Shown here: one piece after another, positions 15,703 through 24,718 of the stretch
How the letters are laid out: each line of letters begins with the position of its first letter
How positions within the stretch are numbered: position 1 is the first letter of the stretch
Source of the DNA: an uncultured Prevotellaceae bacterium
GTDB lineage: Bacteria > Bacteroidota > Bacteroidia > Bacteroidales > Bacteroidaceae
Assembly: GCA_902797505.1 (NCBI GenBank)
Contig: CADBSW010000001.1
Coordinates: 1-38,904, forward strand
Length of the DNA stretch: 38,904 nucleotides
Direction of reading: 5' to 3'
Translations under genes and position numbers: made by a program
Notes under the pieces: generated by a model
Database searches by the model: none
What the model was told of the DNA's origin: nothing
What the model saw: only the letters and a program-made list of their open reading frames with translations

Positions 15703-16092
15703 CTACTTATTATAGTCCTTCGGCGTGAAAGTGAAATCAAAAAGTTTCTTGCCGTGATGCTTAGTAGAGAAATAGGTATAGCGGAAAGAGAATCCTGCCT
15801 CTTTATAGGTTTTCAACTGCGCAGAGTTCTTGATGCCGTTAAGCATCTCGTTACGTACATTTGTGATATTCAGCGCTGTCGTATCAGCCGCACCCCGTAA
15901 GGTGTAGTAGTAACGCACGGTCTTGTTGGCCGATTCATACACCATGCTGTCGTTCACCACGATGTCGGAGATTGGAACCGGACAATGCTTCTGCGTATAT
16001 TCCCTACACTCCCTGGCCGCTCTCTCTTCAAGGTTCTCATGACAGGCGGAGAAGAGTACTCCTGCCATCATAATCATTATTATTTTTTTCAT
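15703..16092 (-). CDS. Small putative lipoprotein, function unknown
   Basis: This 129-residue protein has a lipoprotein signal: MKKIIMIMMAGVLFSAC with the lipobox Cys at residue 17. The mature part is polar, with three further stretches suggesting a small alpha/beta domain (ISDIVVNDSMVYESANKTVRYYYTLRG, RNEMLNGIKNSAQLKTYKEAGFSFRYTYFST, KLFDFTFTPKDY). I do not recognise a family. ATG 16092 is chosen because it opens the signal peptide; the frame extends upstream to 16239 but into the divergent promoter region. A promoter match places the transcript start almost on this ATG. It is transcribed divergently from lepA. Confidence 0.72.
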   Translation of the reverse strand: MKKIIMIMMAGVLFSACHENLEERAARECREYTQKHCPVPISDIVVNDSMVYESANKTVRYYYTLRGAADTTALNITNVRNEMLNGIKNSAQLKTYKEAGFSFRYTYFSTKHHGKKLFDFTFTPKDYNK

Positions 16093-16096
16093 GTTG

Positions 16097-16128
16097 CAAA
16101 AATACTGCTTTTTGAGGATAATTCCAAA
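16097..16128 (-). promoter_or_regulatory. Promoter of the small lipoprotein gene, nearly leaderless
   Basis: On the minus strand TTTG (16128-16125), a 20-bp spacer and TATTTTTG (16104-16097). The -7 box ends only 4 bp before the ATG (16092), so the mRNA would begin at or within about 3 nt of the start codon. Confidence 0.6.
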
Positions 16129-16166
16129 AATATCTTTATAAATAACAGATTTAGATATTTTTTTCG

Positions 16167-16174
16167 TATCTTTG
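16167..16174 (+). promoter_or_regulatory. Likely -7 box of the lepA promoter
   Basis: TATCTTTG matches TAnnTTTG and lies 20 bp before ATG 16195. No clear TTTG is found 19-20 bp upstream, so only the -7 element is called. Confidence 0.55.
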
Positions 16175-16194
16175 CACTTTATTGAAATATAACC

Positions 16195-17976
16195 ATGCAA
16201 AATATAAGGAATTTCTGTATAATAGCACATATAGACCATGGAAAGTCTACCATCGCAGACCGACTATTGGAGTACACCCATACGATTCAGGTTACCGAGG
16301 GTCAGATGCTCGACGATATGGATCTTGAGAGGGAGCGTGGCATCACGATCAAGAGTCATGCTATCCAGATGGAATATACCTATCAGGGTGAGAAATACAT
16401 CCTCAACCTGATAGACACTCCGGGGCATGTCGACTTCTCTTATGAGGTGAGTCGCAGTATTGCTGCCTGTGAGGGCGCCTTACTGGTGGTTGATGCTACT
16501 CAAGGTGTGCAGGCACAGACAATCAGTAATCTGTATCTGGCTATTGATAACGACTTGGAGATTATCCCAGTTATCAATAAGATAGATATGCCCAGTGCCA
16601 TGCCCGACGAGGTGGAGGATGAGATTGTTGATCTGTTAGGATGTGATCCTTCAGATATCATCCGCGCTTCTGGTAAGACAGGTGAGGGCGTGCCTGAGAT
16701 CCTTGAGGCTGTCGTCAATCGTATCCCTTGTCCGAAAGGAGATCCTGAAGCCCCACTACAGGCATTGATCTTCGACTCGGTCTTCAACTCCTTCAGGGGC
16801 ATCATTGCTTATTTCAAGATTGTCAATGGTGTTATCCGTAAGGGAGATAAGGTGAAGTTCTTTAATACTGGCATGGAGTATGATGCTGATGAGGTAGGTG
16901 TACTTAAGATGGATATGATACCACGTCAGGAACTGCGTACTGGTGACGTAGGATATATCATCAGTGGTATCAAGGAATCTAGGGAAGTAAAGGTGGGAGA
17001 TACCATCACACATATTGCCCGTCCTTGTGATGCTGCCATTGAGGGTTTCCAGGAGGTGAAGCCGATGGTGTTTGCCGGTGTCTATCCCATTGATCCTACC
17101 GACTATGAGAATCTTCGTTCTTCACTGGAGAAGCTACAGTTGAACGATGCCTCCCTGACGTTCCAGCCAGAGTCGTCAGTTGCCTTAGGTTTTGGTTTCC
17201 GTTGTGGCTTCCTTGGTTTGTTGCATATGGAGATTGTGCAGGAGCGCCTGGATCGTGAATTCGATATGGATGTCATCACCACTGTGCCAAACGTATCCTA
17301 TATGGTATACGACAAACAAGGCAACTGCAAAGAGGTACATAACCCATCAGGATTGCCTGATCAGACAATGATCGATCATATAGAGGAGCCTTATATCCGC
17401 GCGAGCATCATTACGGCATCCACCTTTATCGGACCGATCATGAAACTGTGTCTTGATAAACGAGGAGAACTCATCAATCAGGAGTATGTCAGTGGTAATC
17501 GTGTGGAATTGCATTTCTGGTTGCCGCTGGGTGAGATCGTTATTGATTTCTATGATAAGTTGAAGAGCATCAGTAAGGGTTATGCCTCATTCGACTATCA
17601 TATCGATGGCTATCGCCCCTCAAAACTGATTAAGTTGGATATCCTGCTGAATGGAGAACCGGTAGATGCTTTGTCTACACTCACCCACGTAGATAATGCG
17701 GTGGGCTTTGGCAGGAGAATGTGCGAGAAATTGAAAGAATTGATACCGCGTCAGCAGTTTGATATCGCCATACAGGCAGCTATCGGTGCAAAGATCATTG
17801 CCCGTGAGACTGTAAAACAGGTGCGTAAGGATGTGACCGCAAAATGTTATGGCGGTGATGTGAGTCGTAAGCGTAAACTCTTGGAAAAGCAAAAACGTGG
17901 AAAGAAGCGGATGAAGCAGATTGGTAATGTGGAAGTTCCGCAAAAAGCCTTTTTAGCTGTATTAAAACTTGACTAA
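16195..17976 (+). CDS. lepA: Elongation factor 4 (ribosomal back-translocase)
   Basis: This translational GTPase of 593 residues is full length. G1 is [11 protein letters not shown]2 lies in the RERGIT segment, G3 is DTPGHVDF, and G4 is NKIDMPSA. Domain II and the EF-G-like domains III and V follow. The LepA-specific C-terminal domain is recognisable in [34 protein letters not shown] and [20 protein letters not shown]. It binds ribosomes at the membrane/cytosol and acts during stress or initiation. It begins with ATG 16195. The Crp-like gene follows 19 bp later with a good Shine-Dalgarno sequence, suggesting a two-gene operon. Confidence 0.98.
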   Translation: MQNIRNFCIIAHIDHGKSTIADRLLEYTHTIQVTEGQMLDDMDLERERGITIKSHAIQMEYTYQGEKYILNLIDTPGHVDFSYEVSRSIAACEGALLVVDATQGVQAQTISNLYLAIDNDLEIIPVINKIDMPSAMPDEVEDEIVDLLGCDPSDIIRASGKTGEGVPEILEAVVNRIPCPKGDPEAPLQALIFDSVFNSFRGIIAYFKIVNGVIRKGDKVKFFNTGMEYDADEVGVLKMDMIPRQELRTGDVGYIISGIKESREVKVGDTITHIARPCDAAIEGFQEVKPMVFAGVYPIDPTDYENLRSSLEKLQLNDASLTFQPESSVALGFGFRCGFLGLLHMEIVQERLDREFDMDVITTVPNVSYMVYDKQGNCKEVHNPSGLPDQTMIDHIEEPYIRASIITASTFIGPIMKLCLDKRGELINQEYVSGNRVELHFWLPLGEIVIDFYDKLKSISKGYASFDYHIDGYRPSKLIKLDILLNGEPVDALSTLTHVDNAVGFGRRMCEKLKELIPRQQFDIAIQAAIGAKIIARETVKQVRKDVTAKCYGGDVSRKRKLLEKQKRGKKRMKQIGNVEVPQKAFLAVLKLD

Positions 17977-17995
17977 CACCATATTAAGGAGGAAT

Positions 17996-18589
17996 ATGAA
18001 AGAACCATTATACACCACACGTGATATTGCCCGTGAGTTAGCTCGCAGGTACAGTACGATGACCCATGATGAACTGGACATTCTGGAGAGTGTCCTTGTG
18101 CCAAGGAAGTTCGTCAAGGGAGAACTGGTCTTGAAGGAGGGCGATATATGTACGAGCATTATCTATATCCATAAAGGACTGTTGCGTGAGTATTATTACA
18201 AGAACAAGAAAGAGGTAACAGAGTATCTTGCCGTGGAGGGTACTATCATGATGAGCATTGAGAGTCTGTTTCATGAAGAACCTTCGAAACTACAGATAGA
18301 GGCCTTGGAGAATTCCATTATCTATGAGTTGCCGAAGAAACGCTTGGAAGAGGTTGCATTGCATAATGTGAATATACAGATACTCTATCGTAAGATCCTT
18401 GAGGAGTCTCTGATACTCTCTCAGGTGCATGCCGACCTGGTGCGCTTTGAGAGTGCCGAAAACCGCTATCGCCGCATGTGCAAACTTACTCCGCAGGTAA
18501 TCTTGCGGGCACCATTGGTATATATCGCCAGTTATCTGCAGATGACACCCGAAACACTCAGTAGGGTGCGCTCAACAGCATTACTATAA
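17996..18589 (+). CDS. Crp/Fnr-family transcriptional regulator
   Basis: This is a 197-residue protein. Residues ~25-125 form a cyclic-nucleotide-binding-like beta-roll (LVPRKFVKGELVLKEGDICTSIIYIHKGLLREYY, then MMSIESLFHEEPSKLQIEALENSIIYEL). A long helix follows, and the C-terminus is a short HTH (APLVYIASYLQMTPETLSRVRS). This compact layout, ending just after the recognition helix, is common in Bacteroidetes members. The cAMP-contact residues of E. coli Crp are not recognisable, so the ligand is unknown. Start ATG 17996 is supported by AGGAGG at 17987-17992. An upstream TTG overlaps lepA and is rejected. It may be co-transcribed with lepA, and its targets are unknown. Confidence 0.88.
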   Translation: MKEPLYTTRDIARELARRYSTMTHDELDILESVLVPRKFVKGELVLKEGDICTSIIYIHKGLLREYYYKNKKEVTEYLAVEGTIMMSIESLFHEEPSKLQIEALENSIIYELPKKRLEEVALHNVNIQILYRKILEESLILSQVHADLVRFESAENRYRRMCKLTPQVILRAPLVYIASYLQMTPETLSRVRSTALL

Positions 18590-18606
18590 TGATTCTATAA
18601 CGATTT

Positions 18607-18628
18607 AGGGGGCTCATTTGAGCCCCCT
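18607..18628. terminator. GC-rich 10-bp hairpin between convergent genes
   Basis: AGGGGGCTCA (18607-18616) pairs perfectly with TGAGCCCCCT (18619-18628). It lies between the ends of the Crp-like gene (plus) and an acyl-CoA synthetase gene (minus). T-rich tails are short on both sides, so it is called as a shared bidirectional terminator on position and stability. Confidence 0.7.
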
Positions 18629-18651
18629 GAATGTTTCCTATAATGATCTTA

Positions 18652-20310
18652 TTAGGTATAAAGGAATCGCTTGATACTCTTCTTAGGTGTTTTCTCAAAC
18701 TCAGTCTCGGTGAGCTGAATAGCCGAAAGTTTGCAATAGGCGGGAATCATCTCGTTGAGCGTATTGCGGTTCTCTTCCATGATCTTCTCCAGGTCTTCTT
18801 TGCTCAAGCCGATGTTACGCATCTCGTCATAATCAGGATAGACTAATCCTATCAGTTTGTTATCACGCTGTACGACGATACTTTCAACAACCAAAGCTAA
18901 TGAGTTGAGTTTATCCTCTATTTCTTCCGGGTAGATATTCTGTCCGCTCGGACCTAAGAGCATATTCTTAATTCTTCCTTTGATAAAGAGGTTGCCATAT
19001 TCATCCATCGTGCCTAAGTCACCGGTATGATACCATCCGTCTTTATCTATGGTACGTGCTGTCTCTTCCTCATTCTTATAATAGCCGAGCATGACATTAA
19101 GTCCTTTGGTAAGAATCTCTCCTGGCATATTCTGTGGGTCTTCACTGTCGATCTTTACTTCCATATGAAGGGCTGCTCTTCCACAACTGCCGGGAACGAA
19201 TGTCTCACAGCTTGCATAGGTGATGATAGGAGCACATTCTGTGGCACCGTAACCTACCGTGATGGGGAAGTTGATGCTCTCCATGAAGTTCTCTACCTCT
19301 TGATTGAAGGCTGCACCACCAATGATGATCTCATATATCTTTCCACCAAACGACTGGTATACCTGATCATGAACAGCCTGCTTCACTTTCTTGTTTACCA
19401 CTGGCATATTAAAGAGAATCTTCATCCGTGGGGTCTGCAACTTCGGCAGGATCTTCTTCTTGACGATCTTCTCGATGATGAGAGGCACTGCGATGATAAT
19501 AGCTGGTTTGATATCGGCGTATGCCTGGGCGATGATGGCTGGCGAAGGTACTCTGGTGAGATAGAAGATATGACAGCCGCGCAGGAATTCGTAGATAAAC
19601 TCGAAGGCCATACCATACATGTGGGCCATAGGCAGGATACTGATGATATTATCTCCACGCTTGACATTCTTTCCCATGGCATCGCATGCAAAGTCAAAAT
19701 TACTCCACAAGGCACGATAGGGGATCATCACACCCTTTGAGAAACCTGTCGTTCCACTGGTATAGTTGATCAAAGCCAGTTCGTTGGGGTCGGCCTCTTT
19801 ATAGTAGTGAACATGCTCCTTTCGGAAATACTTCGGGAACCGCTTGCCATACATCTCATTGAGATGCTCACGGGCATAGGTGAGCTTATCTGTGCGGGAA
19901 ATCACCAGACTATAGTCGGGGATATAGATGATGCCTTCCAGATGAGGCATTTGTGTGGGATCGATCGTCGTCGCTACCACATCACCCACAAAGAGTAGTT
20001 TGGCATCACTATGGTTAACAATATTGTGTACCTGTTCTGCCGTAAACTCATGAAGGATGGGAACAGCCACGGCTCCATAGGTCAGGGTTGCTAAGAATGC
20101 CACAGCCCAGTTGGCACTGTTGCGCCCGCATAATGCAATCTTGTCACCTCGCTCTACACCACTGCATTCGAACATGATATGCAGTTTCTCTATCTTGCGT
20201 GCTACATCATGGTACTGCAGTGTCGCTCCTTTATAATCTGTAATCGCATCAAGATCCCAATTGTCGATGATGCTCTTCTCAATTAGTTCATTAAAACACG
20301 GTATTTTCAT
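18652..20310 (-). CDS. AMP-dependent long-chain acyl-CoA synthetase (paralogue 2)
   Basis: This is a 552-residue ANL-superfamily ligase that activates fatty acids to acyl-CoA through an acyl-adenylate. Visible motifs are the ATP loop YTSGTTGFSKGV (residues 183-194), GYGATECAP (353-361), YHTGDLG (427-433), GRIKNMLLGPSGQNIYPEEIE (from 445) and, at the C-terminus, the catalytic Lys region KTPKKSIKRFLY. The order is that of FadD-type enzymes. It lies 38 bp downstream of a close paralogue with no promoter between them, so the pair is probably one transcript. The chain-length preference cannot be read from sequence. Confidence 0.9.
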   Translation of the reverse strand: MKIPCFNELIEKSIIDNWDLDAITDYKGATLQYHDVARKIEKLHIMFECSGVERGDKIALCGRNSANWAVAFLATLTYGAVAVPILHEFTAEQVHNIVNHSDAKLLFVGDVVATTIDPTQMPHLEGIIYIPDYSLVISRTDKLTYAREHLNEMYGKRFPKYFRKEHVHYYKEADPNELALINYTSGTTGFSKGVMIPYRALWSNFDFACDAMGKNVKRGDNIISILPMAHMYGMAFEFIYEFLRGCHIFYLTRVPSPAIIAQAYADIKPAIIIAVPLIIEKIVKKKILPKLQTPRMKILFNMPVVNKKVKQAVHDQVYQSFGGKIYEIIIGGAAFNQEVENFMESINFPITVGYGATECAPIITYASCETFVPGSCGRAALHMEVKIDSEDPQNMPGEILTKGLNVMLGYYKNEEETARTIDKDGWYHTGDLGTMDEYGNLFIKGRIKNMLLGPSGQNIYPEEIEDKLNSLALVVESIVVQRDNKLIGLVYPDYDEMRNIGLSKEDLEKIMEENRNTLNEMIPAYCKLSAIQLTETEFEKTPKKSIKRFLYT

Positions 20311-20348
20311 ATGTAATATTACTTTTTTCGCAGTTTTGTAGATCAGGT

Positions 20349-22025
20349 TTATTTGTAGAGATATCTCTTGATACTCTTCTTAGGTGTCTTCTCAAATTCA
20401 TGTTCCTGCAATTCTATGGCCGTTATCTTGCTATAGGCAGGCAGTGTGGCATTGAGCTTCTGTCGGTTCTGCTCCATCACTTCCTCTAAGTCATGACGGT
20501 CGAGTCCCATTTCCTTTGCCTCATCATAATCAGGATAGACCAGTGCGGTGAGTTTCTCATTACGCTGCACGACAACACTCTCGGTAACCATCATCATGGA
20601 GTTCAAGCTATCCTCAATCTCCTCAGGATAGATATTCTGTCCGCTGGAGCCCAAAAGCATATTCTTGATGCGTCCTCTGATGAATACATTTCCTTCAGCA
20701 TCCATCACGCCAATATCTCCTGTGTGATACCAACCCTCTTCATCAATAGCCTCTTTTGTGGCTTCCGGGTTCTTATAATATCCGAGCATGACATTCATAC
20801 CTCGGGCGACAATCTCACCAGATATGTTGGCCGGATCCTTACTCAGGATCTTTACCTCCATGTTGGAAACTGCTCTACCACAACTGCCAGGAACGAAGTC
20901 ATGCCAGTCACTATAGCAGATCAGGGGAGCACACTCAGTAGTGCCATAACCCACTGTTATAGGGAATTCTATACCAGTCAGGAATTCCTCAACCTCTTGA
21001 TTGAAGGCTGCTCCACCGACAATCACCTCATAGGCATTGCCACCGAAGGCCTTTTGCACTTCTTCTGAAATCTTCTGCTTGATGCGTTTATTTACCAAAG
21101 GCATGTTCAGCAACAGACGCATGGTGTGTGTCTGTATCTTGGGGAATACACGCTTACGGATAATCTTCTCAATAATAAGAGGAACAGAGATAACCACGGC
21201 TGGTTTTACCTCTTTAAATGCCTCTGCTATGACAGCTGGTGACGGCAGACGGGAGAGGAAATAGATATGATGACCGTGACAGAAGGGGAAGATAAATTCA
21301 ACAGCCATGCCGTACATATGTGCCATCGGCAGGATACAGAGCATGTTACTGTTTTTCTTCATCTTATCACCTAAATAGGTAAGGCAGAAATCAAGGTTAC
21401 TCCAGATGGCGCGATAGGGGAGCATCACACCCTTGGAGAATCCTGTCGTTCCACTGGTGTAGTTGATCAATGCCAGCTCTTCCGGTTCATCCTTCCGATA
21501 GGATACATGTTCCTTTCGGAAATATTTCGGATATTTCTTTCCGTACAACTCGTTGAGATGTTCACGGGCATACGTTACTTGCTCAGAACGTGAGATAATC
21601 AATGAGAAATCCGGAAGATAGATAATAGCCTCCAGATTGGGCATCGCATCAGGGTTGATCGTTGGTGCGACTACATCGCCCACGAAGAGTAACTTTGCCT
21701 CGCTATGATTAACGATGTTGTAAACTTGTTCAGGATTAAACTCGTGTAGGATAGGAACAGCTACTGCTCCGTAGGTAAGTGTAGCAAGGAAGGTTACTGC
21801 CCAATGCGAACTGTTACGGCCACAGATAGCAATCTTATCACCTGGTTTTACATGACCATTCTCGAAGGTGATGTGAAGTTTCTCTATCTTACGCGCAACA
21901 TCTTTATATTGAAGAGTAGCTCCCTTGTAGTCTGTAAGCGCATCCTTATCCCAATTGTCAACAATGACTTTCTCTATGTATGAGTTAAAAGAAGGTATGC
22001 GCTCGTATTTTTCTGTTTGACTCAT
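20349..22025 (-). CDS. AMP-dependent long-chain acyl-CoA synthetase (paralogue 1)
   Basis: This 558-residue ANL ligase is collinear with, and clearly homologous to, the following gene. Shared blocks include DYKGATLQY, VARKIEKLHI, AVPILHEF and YPEEIEDSLNSM. It carries YTSGTTGFSKGV, GYGTTECAP, YHTGDIG and the C-terminal KTPKKSIKRYLYK, so both copies look active. Differences concentrate in the substrate-tunnel half, which fits diverged acyl specificity. Its promoter lies 75-105 bp upstream and is overlapped by two TGCACA dyads, which suggests specific regulation. ATG 22025 begins MSQTEKYERIPSFNSY, about five residues longer than the paralogue. Confidence 0.9.
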   Translation of the reverse strand: MSQTEKYERIPSFNSYIEKVIVDNWDKDALTDYKGATLQYKDVARKIEKLHITFENGHVKPGDKIAICGRNSSHWAVTFLATLTYGAVAVPILHEFNPEQVYNIVNHSEAKLLFVGDVVAPTINPDAMPNLEAIIYLPDFSLIISRSEQVTYAREHLNELYGKKYPKYFRKEHVSYRKDEPEELALINYTSGTTGFSKGVMLPYRAIWSNLDFCLTYLGDKMKKNSNMLCILPMAHMYGMAVEFIFPFCHGHHIYFLSRLPSPAVIAEAFKEVKPAVVISVPLIIEKIIRKRVFPKIQTHTMRLLLNMPLVNKRIKQKISEEVQKAFGGNAYEVIVGGAAFNQEVEEFLTGIEFPITVGYGTTECAPLICYSDWHDFVPGSCGRAVSNMEVKILSKDPANISGEIVARGMNVMLGYYKNPEATKEAIDEEGWYHTGDIGVMDAEGNVFIRGRIKNMLLGSSGQNIYPEEIEDSLNSMMMVTESVVVQRNEKLTALVYPDYDEAKEMGLDRHDLEEVMEQNRQKLNATLPAYSKITAIELQEHEFEKTPKKSIKRYLYK

Positions 22026-22055
22026 TCAGTATTCTTTTTATTCTTGCTGAACGTA

Positions 22056-22074
22056 ACAGTTGTGTAACAACTGT
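22056..22074 (-). promoter_or_regulatory. Leader hairpin upstream of the acyl-CoA synthetase genes
   Basis: ACAGTTGT and ACAACTGT form a perfect 8-bp stem with a 3-nt loop in the ~70-nt leader. It could be a stabilising hairpin or a protein-binding dyad. No T run follows. Confidence 0.45.
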
Positions 22075-22076
22075 CA

Positions 22077-22142
22077 TGCACAATTTTTTTAATTTTGTGC
22101 AAAGATAATCTATTATCTGCACAAATCAAAAAAATATGTGCA
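22077..22142. promoter_or_regulatory. Double TGCACA dyad covering the acyl-CoA synthetase promoter
   Basis: Two sites of identical form, TGCACA-N13-TGTGCA, each exactly 25 bp, lie at 22077-22101 and 22118-22142. The first overlaps the -7 box and the second covers the -33 element. Between them GATAAT-CT-ATTATC (22104-22117) forms a further dyad. Spacing of the two sites is 41 bp, about four helical turns. This is the arrangement expected of a cooperative repressor. The regulator is not identifiable here. Confidence 0.65.
22100..22130 (-). promoter_or_regulatory. Promoter of the acyl-CoA synthetase pair
   Basis: On the minus strand TTTG (22130-22127), a 19-bp spacer and TATCTTTG (22107-22100). 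This predicts a leader of about 70 nt. Confidence 0.75.
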
Positions 22143-22219
22143 TTATTTTTATAAAAACAAGAACAAAATGTCAATAAAGGAAAAAAATACCAAAAAAGTT
22201 CGATTTACTGCTATATACT

Positions 22220-23467
22220 TTATTCGTAACGCATGGATTTTGCAGGATGGATATGTGATATAAGGTAGCTTGGTGCAATCAGCACAAACACACTGATAAG
22301 CAATGTGGCGATATTGATAAGAATGATCAATGGGATGTTGATCTCTACGGGAACAGTGCTAACATAATACGTAGCGGCATCAAGTTTGAAAAGTCCTGTA
22401 TATTTCTGAAGGAGGACAAGTCCGATGCCGAGGATATTACCCCAAAGGAGTCCTTTGCCAATCATAAACGTAGCAAACCACAGGAAGGTGTGGCGAACAG
22501 TATTATTCTTTGCTCCCAATGCCTTCAGGATACCGATCATATTTGTTCTCTCCAAGATGATGATGAGCAGTCCGCTGATCATCGTTATACCGGCTACACA
22601 GACCATCAGAGCCAGGATAATCCATACGTTGACATCCAGGAGCTCAAGCCAGGAGAATATTTGTGGGTTTGCCTCTTGGATGGTTACAGAGGAATATGTC
22701 TCACCATAGCGGTCGGTCATTCTGTTGATCTTCTCTACAAAGATATCCTCTACGTCGTATACCTTATTAAAATCATTTACCTTCACCTCCGCTCCACTTA
22801 CTTGATCAGGCTCCCATCCATTCAGTTTGATGGCTGTATATAAATCGGTGAAGCATGTGGTCTTGTCGAACATGGTCAGATTAGTCTCGTATACACCACT
22901 GACCTCAAAGCGTCGTGCCCTGACATTATTACTTGTGAAGAAATAGGCAAAGACGCGGTCACCGGCATGTAATCCCAACTGATTCGACATGATCTTCGAG
23001 ATGAGTATCTTCTGCTTTCCCGACTCATCACTGAATGCGGGAATAGTACCTTCTACAAGATGCTCATGCAGGAAGAGTGTGTCATATTCTTGTGCGATGC
23101 CTTTGAAAAACACTCCGAGGAACTCACTGTCTGTTTTGAGAATACCCTGTGTGTTGGCAAAGCGCTGAACATGTTTTACCCCTCGTATTTTTCCCATCAC
23201 CTTCATCAGACTGTCATTGACCACGATAGGGTAATTCTCTCCTCCTTGAAGGGTCATGAAATTGCCAACATTGATATGACTGCTGAACCCAATGGCTTTA
23301 TTTCGGATCGTGTGCTTGAATCCTAATACCACACATACGGAGATAATCATCACTGCCAAACCTATTGCCACACCTAAAGTGGCAATCTGAATGGCCGGAC
23401 GACTCACCTTGCGTTTATCACCGGGATCATTATATATCTTTCTGGCTATGAATAGGGGTAAGTTCAT
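22220..23467 (-). CDS. LolC/LolE-like ABC transporter permease (FtsX family)
   Basis: This 415-residue inner-membrane protein has the LolC/E/FtsX plan: an N-terminal amphipathic start (MNLPLFIARKIYND), TM1 (IQIATLGVAIGLAVMIISVCVVLG, about residues 27-50), a large periplasmic domain to about residue 275, then three TM helices, the second of the four being VWIILALMVCVAGITMISGLLII. The segment NMIGILKALGAKNNTVRHTF is the coupling-helix signature of the family. Homologues extract lipoproteins from the inner membrane. No ATPase gene (LolD) is adjacent, so a partner must be encoded elsewhere. The gene follows the aminotransferase gene by 6 bp and is last in a minus-strand operon. Confidence 0.85.
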   Translation of the reverse strand: MNLPLFIARKIYNDPGDKRKVSRPAIQIATLGVAIGLAVMIISVCVVLGFKHTIRNKAIGFSSHINVGNFMTLQGGENYPIVVNDSLMKVMGKIRGVKHVQRFANTQGILKTDSEFLGVFFKGIAQEYDTLFLHEHLVEGTIPAFSDESGKQKILISKIMSNQLGLHAGDRVFAYFFTSNNVRARRFEVSGVYETNLTMFDKTTCFTDLYTAIKLNGWEPDQVSGAEVKVNDFNKVYDVEDIFVEKINRMTDRYGETYSSVTIQEANPQIFSWLELLDVNVWIILALMVCVAGITMISGLLIIILERTNMIGILKALGAKNNTVRHTFLWFATFMIGKGLLWGNILGIGLVLLQKYTGLFKLDAATYYVSTVPVEINIPLIILINIATLLISVFVLIAPSYLISHIHPAKSMRYE

Positions 23468-23473
23468 AATCGT

Positions 23474-24673
23474 TTATTCCACACGTCCAGGATATTGCTC
23501 CAAGGCTTTTTGTAAGACAAAGAGAGCACGTACAAGATCTTCTTTCTTCAATACGTAGGCGATACGTACCTGATTGATGCCTGCTCCGGGTGTTGTGTAG
23601 AATCCACTGGCAGGTGCCATCATCACCGTCTCTCCCTCATAGTTAAATTCCTCCAGACACCAGCGACAGAAACGCTCACTGTCATCAACAGGCAGTTTAG
23701 CCACCGTGTAGAAAGCACCCATGGGGATAGGCGAGTAAACACCGGGTATGCGGTTAAGACCGTCTATCAGGCATTTCCTACGCTCCACATATTCGTCATA
23801 GACATCACGAAGATATTCCTCAGGGGTGTCGAGGGATGCCTCCGCTGCTACTTGTCCGATTAATGGTGGAGAAAGACGTGCCTGACAGAATTTCATCACC
23901 GCTTCTCTTACGGCTTTGTTCTTAGTAATCAAGGCTCCTATGCGGATGCCACATTCACTATATCGTTTGCTGACAGAGTCGATGAGGACCACATTCTCTT
24001 CAATACCTTCCAGATGACAGGCACTGATATAGGGTGATCCGGTGTAGATATATTCACGATATACCTCATCAGAGAAGAGATAGAGATCGTACTTCTTCAC
24101 CAGGTCGCGTATCTGATTCATCTCTCTGCGTGTATACAGATATCCGGTGGGGTTATTCGGATTACAGATCAGTATGGCCCGCGTACGCTCATTGATCAGT
24201 TCTTCAAACTTCTCAACCTTAGGCAGAGAGAATCCTTCCTCAATCGTTGTCGCTATCGTTCGTATGGTTGCACCCGCAGAAATAGCAAATGCCATGTAGT
24301 TGGCATAGGCGGGCTCAGGGACGATGATCTCATCTCCAGGATTAAGACATGAGAGGAAGGCAAAGAGCACAGCCTCAGAACCGCCGCAGGTAATGATGAT
24401 ATCGTCGGCTTTCACGTGAATGTCGTATTTCTCGTAGTAGCCAACCAGTTTCTCTCTATAACTGAGGTATCCCTGTGACGGAGAGTATTCCAGGATCGAG
24501 CGATCAATCTGCCGTATGGCATCAAGAGCTATCTGGGGAGTAGGCAGGTCGGGCTGTCCGATATTCAGGTGATATACCTTAATACCTCTTTTCTTTGCAT
24601 CAGCGGCCAAGGGAGCCAACTTCCTGATAGGGGAGGCTGGCATGTCTATTCCTCGTTTGGATATCTTTGGCAT
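23474..24673 (-). CDS. Class I/II aminotransferase (aspartate-aminotransferase-like)
   Basis: This fold-type I PLP enzyme of 399 residues shows the N-terminal LNIGQPDLPTP, NPNNPTG (171-177), the PLP-contacting Asp202 and Tyr205 in LFSDEVYREY, the Schiff-base Lys236 in SVSKRYSECGIRIG, and a C-terminal region ending QVRIAYVL whose Arg should bind the substrate carboxylate. The family covers aspartate, aromatic and branched amino acid aminotransferases, and the substrate is not decidable here. It lies between a Porin_10 gene (45-bp gap) and the permease gene (6-bp gap), with no obvious metabolic link to either. Confidence 0.88.
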   Translation of the reverse strand: MPKISKRGIDMPASPIRKLAPLAADAKKRGIKVYHLNIGQPDLPTPQIALDAIRQIDRSILEYSPSQGYLSYREKLVGYYEKYDIHVKADDIIITCGGSEAVLFAFLSCLNPGDEIIVPEPAYANYMAFAISAGATIRTIATTIEEGFSLPKVEKFEELINERTRAILICNPNNPTGYLYTRREMNQIRDLVKKYDLYLFSDEVYREYIYTGSPYISACHLEGIEENVVLIDSVSKRYSECGIRIGALITKNKAVREAVMKFCQARLSPPLIGQVAAEASLDTPEEYLRDVYDEYVERRKCLIDGLNRIPGVYSPIPMGAFYTVAKLPVDDSERFCRWCLEEFNYEGETVMMAPASGFYTTPGAGINQVRIAYVLKKEDLVRALFVLQKALEQYPGRVE

Positions 24674-24718
24674 GGTAAACTAATCTTTAATGTTATCTAA
24701 AACAATCTTATATAATAC

